A stretch of 46,858 bases of DNA from Lachnospiraceae bacterium (GTDB lineage Bacteria; Bacillota; Clostridia; Lachnospirales; Lachnospiraceae): assembly GCA_024690605.1 (NCBI GenBank), contig JAILOV010000011.1, positions 1-46,858 on the forward strand. Direction: 5' to 3'. Shown piece after piece: positions 1 to 6,440 of the stretch (its first letter is position 1; every line of letters starts with the position of its first letter). Below the pieces are notes generated by a model. It searched no databases. It worked only from the letters and a program-made list of their open reading frames with translations, and was not told the DNA's origin. A program made the position numbers and the translations under genes.

Positions 1-1677
1 ATTTTTCAATCTTTTCCATGCAGACCTAAGTATTCCTACTTCATCGCGGGACAGTCCCGCTACATCTATAAGTATTCTTCTATCAGTTTCATCAAGAAGC
101 TGCTCAATATTATCACTACCGTTCTGTCTTATGAAACTATCTATTCTCTGGAACAATGCATCCACTTCTCGATTGCTTATTACTTCTTCACTAAAGATGT
201 TTGTTAGAATTATATTTCCAACCTCTCCAGGTAAAATCTCCAATACCCCACCGCCGTAACTGCGCCCTTCAAGTTCTGAAAACAATAATCCCAAAGTATT
301 ATAGTACGATACTATCAATCGTTTTCCATTTTCGTGTCTTTTTAATTTGACACGATGCATTGTGTCAGTACTAACTGCATTAACATCATCTGTATTAAGC
401 ATCACTTTAGGAAACTGATAATTCCTCCTTAGGAAGAAGATATCCGGGCTCCATACGGACGGAACTTTATACCACTCATCCCTAATCTGTGTTTTATACG
501 AAGTGTTATAATCATTTTCCTCACCCCACTTAATATAGTCTAGCAGCCCTTTTGTGAATTTTTTGGAATCAAAAGGAGTCAAGTCAAGAAGATATGTTCT
601 AGCTCCAGAATCTATATTCTCTTGCCAATCCTCATTTAAAAACTGCACTCCGTGTATATTTACACTTCTTGCTATAAGTGGTCTGCAATACTTTTGTAAA
701 TGATATTTTTTAACAGTTTCAACATTTATGCAAAAGTATTTGTTATTTCCGGTTGTTATTCCCACCTCACACTTTGCAATATCCGAAAATTTAACAAATC
801 TTCTATCCCTTTTAATCCTAGCAATTAGATTTAGTTGATCTCCGTCTAAGAAATACTTTGTCCATTTTCCCGAATGGAGATCTGCTTCTATAAACTCTTC
901 CGCATTTACAACATCCATGTCAAGCGCGTCTGCGTCACTAAACGATACAATCCGTATTAAATGCTCCTCATCATTTGCTATTTTTTCTCCAAGTAATAAA
1001 ACAACTTCTTGTTCAATATCTTCAAATACCAAATTATCAAATGTTATAATCGTACAGCGATTTAATTGTCCCACCAAAAACTTGCGTAAGTCTTCTGAAT
1101 ACTTTACTTGTAACAACTCAGCCGGGATAACAAATCCAATTCTGCTAGTAGAGTCCATACAACTTACGCAAGCCACGGTGAATGAAACCCAGGCATTTAT
1201 GAGTTTATTCGATTTCATAAAATTGCTTGTTAGTATCTCACTTTGCTCATTTCTCTGCTCTTCCTTGAGATACTGATATCTTATATATGGCGGATTTCCC
1301 AGTATCGCTTGAAAGCGTTTCTGTCCAAGTCCATTTTTGTATGCTGCATAAAAGTCATCGTTAATGACAGCCTTGGGAGGTTTATTGTTTTCATTGTTAA
1401 ATGACTCCCAAGTTTCATACCAATTATAGTTTTTATTATTTACAGCCTTTCTTGCTGTCTCTTCGTCAATTTCTATAGAGACAACGCTTGCATTGCGAGC
1501 CTGGTTTATTCTTGAAACACTGTTTAAAAAAACTCCTTCTCCAGCACTCGGTTCCAGGATGGTTCTTACTCTTGTACCCTGATCGAGCACCCATCTAGAT
1601 ATAAAATCCGCTATGGGCTGCGGAGTAAAGTATCTACCACTAAGCTTCTCAACCGAAGCATTTTCTTTTAATAACAA
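1..1677 (-). CDS. N6-adenine DNA methyltransferase of a restriction-modification module (C-terminus cut by window start)
   Basis: Reading the minus strand from a TTG codon at 1677 gives 559 open codons that run off the window edge. An AGGAG ribosome binding site lies at 1686-1690, 8 nt upstream of the TTG. Motif I (ILEPSAGEG, residues about 40-48) is the SAM-binding loop. The catalytic motif IV, AILGNPPY (residues about 124-131), is the N6-adenine type. Motif I preceding NPPY, with a long C-terminal region that should hold target recognition, is the M.TaqI/Eco57I-like layout. It probably methylates adenine in the site cut by the PLD-fold nuclease encoded just upstream on the same strand. The gene is AT-rich compared with the core genes. 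The missing C-terminus means a fused nuclease domain cannot be excluded. The family call is firm; the target site is unknown. Confidence 0.88.
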   Translation of the reverse strand, partial: MLLKENASVEKLSGRYFTPQPIADFISRWVLDQGTRVRTILEPSAGEGVFLNSVSRINQARNASVVSIEIDEETARKAVNNKNYNWYETWESFNNENNKPPKAVINDDFYAAYKNGLGQKRFQAILGNPPYIRYQYLKEEQRNEQSEILTSNFMKSNKLINAWVSFTVACVSCMDSTSRIGFVIPAELLQVKYSEDLRKFLVGQLNRCTIITFDNLVFEDIEQEVVLLLGEKIANDEEHLIRIVSFSDADALDMDVVNAEEFIEADLHSGKWTKYFLDGDQLNLIARIKRDRRFVKFSDIAKCEVGITTGNNKYFCINVETVKKYHLQKYCRPLIARSVNIHGVQFLNEDWQENIDSGARTYLLDLTPFDSKKFTKGLLDYIKWGEENDYNTSYKTQIRDEWYKVPSVWSPDIFFLRRNYQFPKVMLNTDDVNAVSTDTMHRVKLKRHENGKRLIVSYYNTLGLLFSELEGRSYGGGVLEILPGEVGNIILTNIFSEEVISNREVDALFQRIDSFIRQNGSDNIEQLLDETDRRILIDVAGLSRDEVGILRSAWKRLKN

Positions 1678-1756
1678 CCCCTGTTCTCCTTTCTGTATAT
1701 CGTTATTTATTGCATAGATAAGGAAACAGCCTTATAATCCAATTTCCGTAGCGTAG

Positions 1757-1785
1757 ATATTAGCATACTGTTTTTTTATACTCAA
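1757..1785 (-). promoter_or_regulatory. Possible promoter of the methyltransferase gene
   Basis: On the minus strand TTGAGT (1785-1780) is followed after 17 nt by TAATAT (1762-1757), each matching the sigma-70 consensus at four of six positions. This would give a leader of about 70 nt before the TTG start at 1677. A short palindrome (AGCATA at 1833-1838, TATGCT at 1845-1850) lies between the nuclease stop and this promoter and could be a weak terminator or operator. The match is modest in AT-rich DNA, so this is tentative. Confidence 0.35.
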
Positions 1786-1883
1786 GATAATATAGTGCAG
1801 TTCTTGCCACCTTCTTGAAGAGTTAATATTCCAGCATAATAGCCTATGCTGCTTGTAAACAATATGTACTACATCTGACTCTT

Positions 1884-3065
1884 TTACTCATCTTTTATTT
1901 CAACTAAGAACTTATCTTTTTCGCCTTCGATTCTATATAAATACATTATCTTATCAAGAAGATTCCTGTTTTTAATTATATCTTTGGCATCGCCCCAGCT
2001 AAGGCTTACGTTAGGCTGCTTCTGTGCATAACTCTTTGTGTTAGTTCTCTCATCATACTTTAATGTCAACGTATAAGGACCATATTCAATTCCTTCAATA
2101 ATGAAATGGAACTTTGCATCTGCAAACTTATAATAATTGGGTTTGCCAACTTTCACGGACCACTTAAGGTCCTTAAAAACCACATCATAAAAATAGCTCT
2201 GCTGGTCAATATCATAATCGCCCTTTTTCATAAGCATTGAACCAGTAGGATTTGTAGAAGCATTGGAAGGAATGGTTAAATCTCTTTCCTTTAACTCCTT
2301 AGATTTCCATACTTCAACAACTTTACCCTGAAATGCGGTCGTAACAACAACAGTTGTTCCGACTTTTTTGGTTGCCCTCGTTTTCTGAGCTCCGGCCTTT
2401 CTCTTTTTTACAACATGTCCTGTTGTTCCTTTTAAAGGCATCCTTTTAACTGTTCTATTTCCGGATTTATGAGTTCCTACAGATGTCACTATTTTAGTTG
2501 TGTTCTCATCCACTATCCTTCCATCCTGAAGAAGTTCCTGTATCTCAGAATCCTTGGTGATATGAAGAACATTATCCCCGGCTCCTACGAATTTCATAAT
2601 AGAATCAAATCCAGACATAAAGTCATCATAAAACTGCTTATCCGATGAATCCGTAAGATCTAATTCTACAACTATATTATTTTCAATATTTCCATAAAAG
2701 CCGCCCGGGGTAAAATTTGAACTTCCTATTGCCGCATATGCTTTTCCGCGTTTTTCATCCACGACAACAAGAGTCTTAGGATGGAAAATACGTACCGCTG
2801 ACCCCGTATCAACTACGTACAGCTTTGCCCCTGTACCTATCAATGCTTCCAGCCCCTGTGATGAGGTAGATGCATTTCTTATCCCAATAACAGTTTTTAT
2901 ATCACTTTCCTTTTTTAACAAATCTTCAATTTCAAGGACACTGGCTTCACGTAAAAAAGCCGAGTAATAAAATGCCTTTGTGTGCGGTTTCTGCAGAAGA
3001 TCTTTTACTTCATCTACAAAATCACGTCCACCTAAACCCTGTAACAGATATTTTGTTTTTGCCAT
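1884..3065 (-). CDS. PLD-fold restriction endonuclease, NgoFVII-like (393 aa)
   Basis: The N-terminal half carries a single phospholipase-D/HKD-type motif: HPKTLVVVD followed by GSSNFTPGG. Nucleases of this family with one motif per chain usually dimerise to form one active site. The C-terminal third has a conserved-looking stretch (KSKELKERDLTIP, then TNPTGS, IDQQSYFYDVVF and LKW) that resembles the B3-like DNA-binding domain of NgoFVII-type enzymes. I chose ATG 3065 because AAGGGAG sits 8 nt upstream. An in-frame ATG at 3125 would overlap the predicted promoter and has no ribosome binding site. The adenine methyltransferase follows on the same strand, so the pair reads as nuclease plus protective methylase. 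The cleavage site cannot be told from sequence. A non-specific defence nuclease is the main alternative. Confidence 0.85.
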   Translation of the reverse strand: MAKTKYLLQGLGGRDFVDEVKDLLQKPHTKAFYYSAFLREASVLEIEDLLKKESDIKTVIGIRNASTSSQGLEALIGTGAKLYVVDTGSAVRIFHPKTLVVVDEKRGKAYAAIGSSNFTPGGFYGNIENNIVVELDLTDSSDKQFYDDFMSGFDSIMKFVGAGDNVLHITKDSEIQELLQDGRIVDENTTKIVTSVGTHKSGNRTVKRMPLKGTTGHVVKKRKAGAQKTRATKKVGTTVVVTTAFQGKVVEVWKSKELKERDLTIPSNASTNPTGSMLMKKGDYDIDQQSYFYDVVFKDLKWSVKVGKPNYYKFADAKFHFIIEGIEYGPYTLTLKYDERTNTKSYAQKQPNVSLSWGDAKDIIKNRNLLDKIMYLYRIEGEKDKFLVEIKDE

Positions 3066-3115
3066 AAGACATTCTCCCTTCAATAAAATATGTGTGTGTA
3101 CATCTTTACGAAAAG

Positions 3116-3144
3116 AGAATATCACATTCTGTAGTTTTTCACAA
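3116..3144 (-). promoter_or_regulatory. Promoter of the PLD nuclease gene
   Basis: TTGTGA (3144-3139), a 17-nt spacer and TATTCT (3121-3116) form a plausible sigma-A promoter on the minus strand. TGA directly before the -10 makes it an extended -10 promoter. The predicted leader is about 44 nt. One CTACAGA-type motif (3128-3134) lies inside the spacer, so a protein binding it should affect transcription. Confidence 0.5.
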
Positions 3145-3244
3145 TAGTTTTCTACAGAAATATGTGCATTAATTTTTTAGTAATACGCAATTTATGCCGT
3201 TTTCTTGTTTTTTACTCTACAGATTTTTGTGTGTATTTCTGTAG
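3128..3244. promoter_or_regulatory. Two CTACAGA/TCTGTAG inverted repeats upstream of the nuclease gene
   Basis: TCTGTAG (3128-3134) and CTACAGA (3152-3158) form one inverted pair with a 17-nt spacer. CTACAGA (3217-3223) and TCTGTAG (3238-3244) form a second pair with a 14-nt spacer and the opposite arm order. All four heptamers are identical. The first pair covers the spacer and the upstream edge of the nuclease promoter. This is the layout expected of an operator set; the binding protein is not known but could be one of the two small proteins encoded upstream. Confidence 0.5.
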
Positions 3245-3289
3245 TAAATCTTCTCTGTTTTCATCACCTCAGGCTTTTATTTTTCTCGT

Positions 3290-3526
3290 CTAGTTATTAT
3301 TAATCACACTACAAATCTTTGATACTATTTGTTTCACCGTAGGATCATTAGTAAACGCCGCAAGAGGGACTAGAGATATCAGCTTACCCCTACGATATCC
3401 TATTGCATAGGTTAAATAGTTTGCTTCGCCGTATGTAATACCGAATTTCTGTGCTAATTCGGATATCCAACAGCCACGAACCCCGTAATTAGCATTTATG
3501 TAATTATATGTCGCAGATTCTGTCAT
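3290..3526 (-). CDS. Small protein of unknown function with an HTH-like segment (78 aa)
   Basis: I do not recognise this protein. GGAGG sits 9 nt before the ATG at 3526 and overlaps the end of the preceding 167-aa gene, so the two are probably translated as a pair. The segment ISELAQKFGITYGEANYLTY (about residues 22-41) has the spacing and residue pattern of a helix-turn-helix, followed by a basic GYRRGK. A DNA-binding role, for example controlling the downstream nuclease and methylase, is an inference from this and from the operator-like repeats nearby. There are no transmembrane segments or signal peptide. It is AT-rich like the rest of the island. Confidence 0.6.
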   Translation of the reverse strand: MTESATYNYINANYGVRGCWISELAQKFGITYGEANYLTYAIGYRRGKLISLVPLAAFTNDPTVKQIVSKICSVINNN

Positions 3527-3530
3527 ATTA

Positions 3531-4034
3531 TCAATCCTCCTCTAAAAATGCTTCTATCCGATCTATGCGGCCAGTCATTATAAGCTCATACGTTCTATTC
3601 ACAACACGCTTAATTAATTCAGCGGCATCAACTTTCTCAACCTCTATTTTTTCACTTGCCGTTCTTTCTCTTCGTCCGGTCGCTTCACGCAATTTCTTCC
3701 TTGTGTATAAAAGTACTAATCGAGTAAGATATGCAAACTGAACCTTATTTACTCCTGGACGTTTTTTATAGTTTTCAAGAACCACTTCAAAATCATGCTC
3801 ATCAGCTGTAATAGCCCTAGTATCCGAATACTCAATATCTGCTTTCTTATCCTTAAAATCCAATAAAGCAATCAAATCCCAATCTATTTCTTTTCCCGCT
3901 TCAATATCTGAGGCGAGAGTATTATATGCATATGCAGATACCTCGCTTTCCTTTGTCAATCTCGGATTGAGCTCACATATTTCTTTTATTCCAACAGCCA
4001 TTTCAGCATTCTGCCTTGCCGTTTTGTTTATCAT
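3531..4034 (-). CDS. Unknown island protein, first gene of the regulated pair (167 aa)
   Basis: The ATG at 4034 has AAGGTGA about 7 nt upstream and lies roughly 55 nt downstream of a consensus-like promoter. The protein is soluble and mixed alpha in character. Its second half is rich in Lys, Arg and Glu (LYTRKKLREATGRRER, then a helical C-terminus ending EAFLEED). No catalytic motif or known domain is recognisable. It is followed after 4 nt by the 78-aa gene and then by the nuclease and methylase genes, all on one strand. Three direct repeats around its promoter suggest tight autoregulation of this gene pair. Candidate roles are a controller, an accessory specificity factor, or an unrelated island gene. 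Confidence 0.6.
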   Translation of the reverse strand: MINKTARQNAEMAVGIKEICELNPRLTKESEVSAYAYNTLASDIEAGKEIDWDLIALLDFKDKKADIEYSDTRAITADEHDFEVVLENYKKRPGVNKVQFAYLTRLVLLYTRKKLREATGRRERTASEKIEVEKVDAAELIKRVVNRTYELIMTGRIDRIEAFLEED

Positions 4035-4067
4035 TCTATTTCACCTTCTTTCCTATGTAAATTACTC

Positions 4068-4157
4068 GTGTGTTTTTGTGACCGTCCGTGTTTTTATGAT
4101 AATACGGCTGTTTTCTCGTGTCAATACTATTTGTAAATATTTTGTGTGTTTTTGTGA
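4068..4157. promoter_or_regulatory. Three direct repeats framing the island promoter (candidate operator)
   Basis: On the plus strand GTGTGTTTTTGTGA occurs identically at 4068-4081 and 4144-4157, and a variant, CCGTGTTTTTATGA, lies at 4086-4099. In minus-strand terms the consensus is TCAyAAAAACAC. One copy lies upstream of the -35, one overlaps the -10 and one lies just inside the transcript. This arrangement fits a repressor or controller protein that shuts the promoter at high occupancy. The repeats are seen directly; the regulatory role is inferred. Confidence 0.6.
4096..4124 (-). promoter_or_regulatory. Consensus-like sigma-A promoter for the 167-aa/78-aa gene pair
   Basis: A perfect TTGACA (4124-4119) is followed after exactly 17 nt by TATCAT (4101-4096), a five-of-six match to the -10. 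The predicted start of transcription is near 4089, giving a leader of about 55 nt before the ATG at 4034. The promoter is embedded in the three direct repeats described separately. Confidence 0.72.
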
Positions 4158-4261
4158 TTAAGTGTTTAGGGCCACATATTTCGTTTATTTCACATAATGA
4201 GTCTAATACATTTAACATGATGAACTGCTACACGTTTTTATCAGTACAAAAAACAATATAA

Positions 4262-4291
4262 AAGTCTACCGCATCTATACGCGGCAGACTT
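4262..4291 (-). terminator. Rho-independent terminator at the island edge
   Basis: AAGTCTACCGC (4262-4272) and GCGGCAGACTT (4281-4291) enclose an 8-nt loop. Read on the minus strand, the single mismatch becomes a G-U pair, so the 11-bp stem is continuous. It is followed by TTTATATTG and then TTTTTT. It lies about 235 nt downstream of the rlmD stop and probably ends that operon before the AT-rich island. Confidence 0.65.
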
Positions 4292-4346
4292 CCTCAACTA
4301 TTCTATTAATATCACCATTTTCTATTAAACTTCTCGGCGGACTGAA

Positions 4347-4472
4347 TTAATACTTTTCTGCGCACATCATCTGTGCTATACCTTTTGGCGTTTCCGGCAG
4401 ATTGTCCGCCAACAGGTTGCTCCAGTCTTCCCTTAGACCATACCCGGTGCCAAAAGTACATATTTTATAGCC
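4347..4472 (-). pseudogene. Possible gene remnant between rlmD and the island
   Basis: The 491-nt stretch 4035-4525 has no convincing intact gene. Within it, minus-strand frame 4472-4347 reads a protein-like tail (GYGLREDWSNLLADNLPETP, then a TAA stop) with no start codon and a TAG just upstream. A second frame, ATG 4461 to TGA 4312 (49 codons), also stays open but has only a weak AGGG upstream. I cannot name either. They may be debris from an island insertion or deletion event. The low confidence reflects the short length. Confidence 0.25.
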
Positions 4473-4525
4473 CTATTTTCGTCGATATATTTCCTTCAAA
4501 AATGCCGATAAAGCCCGTAAATACG

Positions 4526-6016
4526 CTATTTCTTCGTCAGTAAGCAGACCGTCTCGACATGCCCGGCGCATGGGAACTGATTGACCACACACACGCGCTC
4601 GGCGCGATAGCCGTTTTGCAGCATGATCTCCAGGTCGCGGGCAAGGCTCGTCGGCTTGCAGGAAACATAGATGATGTGTTCTACATTAAACGCAAGGATC
4701 TTGGGAAGCGCCTTCGGATGGATCCCCTCGCGGGGCGGATCGAGAATGATCAGATCGGGGCGACCGGCCGCGTCCGTGACCGCCGGATCATCCACCAGCT
4801 TCAGCACATCGCCGGCGAAAAAGACACAGTTGCGAATGCCGTTCTCTTCGGCGTTCTGCCGTGCGGCTTCAACCGCTTCCGGTACGATCTCGATGCCGGC
4901 CACGCGCTCCGCGACGGAAGCGACGAGCTGCGCGATCGTGCCGGTCCCGGAATACAGATCATAGACGATCGGTTTCCGCGCCGGCGCGGCTGGATCCGCC
5001 GCATCAACGGCGAGCGCCGACTGCACGTATTCCCGCACCTTGCTGTATAGGACTTCCGCACTGTAACTGTTGGTCTGGAAAAAAGAAAACGGTGTGATCC
5101 GGAAGCGCAGGCCCAGAAGTTTCTCGTAGAAATGATCCTGTCCGTACAGGACCGTCGTGCCCTCATCGCGCACGACATCCGCACGTGCGTCATTGACCGT
5201 GTGGAGGATGCCGACGATCCGCCCGTCAAAGTCAAGTCCGAGGAGAGCATCGGCAAATCCACGCAGAGTTTCCTGCTCCCTCTGCGACGTTGTCACCAGA
5301 TCGACCAGGATTTCTCCGGTATATGCGGCCTTGCGCACAAGCAGATGGCGAAGATACCCTTCCCCGGTCGTTTTGTGATAAAAATCGATCTCCCCCCGTT
5401 CATACAACGGTGAAAAGAATGCGAGCGACGCCCGCAGGATCCTGCGGTAATCCTCATCCACGATCCGGCAGTCCGTCACACTCTCTATATCATACATGCT
5501 CCCACGCCGGTGGAGTCCCAGCGCGAGCGGTCCTCCCTTCTCGCTGTCGCCCCAGGTGAATTCCATCTTGTTGCGATAGCCGAAACGCAGCGGAGAATCA
5601 AGGGCAGAGTCCCAGAGACAGGAGACTGCTCCGGGATCCGGGATTCCCGCTGCGGGATCCTCCCCGGCGGAACGCTCCCCCAGCACCGGCGCAAGCAATC
5701 GCCGCACCTGTTCCTCCTTGAGTGCAAGCTCCGCCTCCGCGGAGAGTGTCTGATAGGAACAGCCCCCGCACCGCGCAAAATGCGGGCAGGGCGTTTCCGT
5801 TTCGATCTCTCCGGGGCGCAGCACCTCCAGCAGCCTTGCTTCCTTGCGGCCGCTGCCGTTCTTCGTCAGCACGCAGCGCACGAGCTGTCCCGGCAGCACG
5901 CCCTTAACACGGAGCCGCACCGTCTCACCGGTCGTCTCGTCCAGGGCTTCCGCTACCCCCTTATTCGGAAAATCGAGGCGGAGAATCTCCGCCTCGATCT
6001 GCTCACCCTTCTTCAC
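4526..6016 (-). CDS. rlmD: 23S rRNA (uracil-C5)-methyltransferase, RlmD/RumA family (496 aa)
   Basis: The protein transfers a methyl group from SAM to C5 of a uridine in 23S rRNA (or tRNA, for some family members). A TRAM-type RNA-binding domain covers about residues 1-65. The cysteines C77, C83 and C86 in CPHFARCGGC, with a later Cys in VTDCRIVDE, match the iron-sulfur cluster ligands of RlmD. The SAM-binding YDLYSGTGT, the ILDPPREGIHPK motif and the catalytic Cys in YVSCKPTSL follow in the expected order. The start is GTG at 6016 with only a weak ribosome binding site, and no better in-frame start lies upstream. It begins 36 nt after the stop of the small membrane protein gene, so the two are likely cotranscribed. 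Firmicutes often carry several paralogues, so the exact uridine is uncertain. Confidence 0.9.
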   Translation of the reverse strand: MKKGEQIEAEILRLDFPNKGVAEALDETTGETVRLRVKGVLPGQLVRCVLTKNGSGRKEARLLEVLRPGEIETETPCPHFARCGGCSYQTLSAEAELALKEEQVRRLLAPVLGERSAGEDPAAGIPDPGAVSCLWDSALDSPLRFGYRNKMEFTWGDSEKGGPLALGLHRRGSMYDIESVTDCRIVDEDYRRILRASLAFFSPLYERGEIDFYHKTTGEGYLRHLLVRKAAYTGEILVDLVTTSQREQETLRGFADALLGLDFDGRIVGILHTVNDARADVVRDEGTTVLYGQDHFYEKLLGLRFRITPFSFFQTNSYSAEVLYSKVREYVQSALAVDAADPAAPARKPIVYDLYSGTGTIAQLVASVAERVAGIEIVPEAVEAARQNAEENGIRNCVFFAGDVLKLVDDPAVTDAAGRPDLIILDPPREGIHPKALPKILAFNVEHIIYVSCKPTSLARDLEIMLQNGYRAERVCVVNQFPCAGHVETVCLLTKK

Positions 6017-6052
6017 AGGCTGTCGACGAACAAAAAGTGTCGTCCGTCCCTC

Positions 6053-6373
6053 TCAGGAATCTTCATCCTCGTCCTCAAAATCATCGAATTCATCGTCATA
6101 GTCATCGGTATAGGCCGGCGTCAGATAACGCCAGATAAGAAAAGCGATGCCTGCGGCCAGTGCGATCGTCCCGATGATCGCCAGCACAAAGAGAAGCGTA
6201 TTGGTCGACTTCTTTGATTTGCGCTCATTCAGAAGATCCGTCAGCCTGTCCAGATCAAACCTGCTGCCAAGATCCTTAAGATCGAACTTCTCCCGGAGTT
6301 TGCCGAGATCGAGCCTGCTGCCAAGTTCGTCCCAGTCGACGATCCCGTCGAGCCTGTCCTTAACCTTGCTCAT
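6053..6373 (-). CDS. Single-pass membrane protein with acidic tail (106 aa), unknown function
   Basis: A strong ribosome binding site (AAGGAGGTG) lies about 5 nt before the ATG at 6373. The N-terminal half is amphipathic and contains approximate repeats of SRLDLGKL and SRFDLDRL. One hydrophobic segment (TLLFVLAIIGTIALAAGIAF, about residues 59-78) should span the membrane. The C-terminus is almost entirely Asp, Glu, Tyr and Phe (YDDEFDDFEDEDEDS). I do not recognise a family. It sits between pcrA (67-nt gap) and rlmD. The gap to pcrA contains a 7-bp inverted repeat (GTCAGTT 6406-6412, AACTGAC 6426-6432) without a T-run. Confidence 0.7.
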   Translation of the reverse strand: MSKVKDRLDGIVDWDELGSRLDLGKLREKFDLKDLGSRFDLDRLTDLLNERKSKKSTNTLLFVLAIIGTIALAAGIAFLIWRYLTPAYTDDYDDEFDDFEDEDEDS

Positions 6374-6440
6374 AACGCACCTCCTTACCTGCCGTGCATT
6401 GTCATGTCAGTTTCCATCTTATCACAACTGACGCGGTGAT

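Noticed and set aside
917..1276. 119-codon plus-strand frame in the island
   Set aside because: It lies antisense within the adenine methyltransferase between and beyond its conserved motifs and has no domain of its own.
1..4034. BREX or DISARM defence system
   Set aside because: An adenine methylase and a PLD protein occur in such systems, but no pglZ, brxC, drmA or drmB-type gene is present and the PLD protein has an NgoFVII-like DNA-binding tail. The part beyond the window start is unseen.
4036..4218. 60-codon minus-strand frame before the 167-aa gene
   Set aside because: It covers the consensus promoter and the three direct repeats and has no ribosome binding site or family similarity.
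6406..6432. Inverted repeat between pcrA and the small membrane protein gene as a terminator
   Set aside because: The 7-bp stem has a 13-nt loop and no T-run on either strand.
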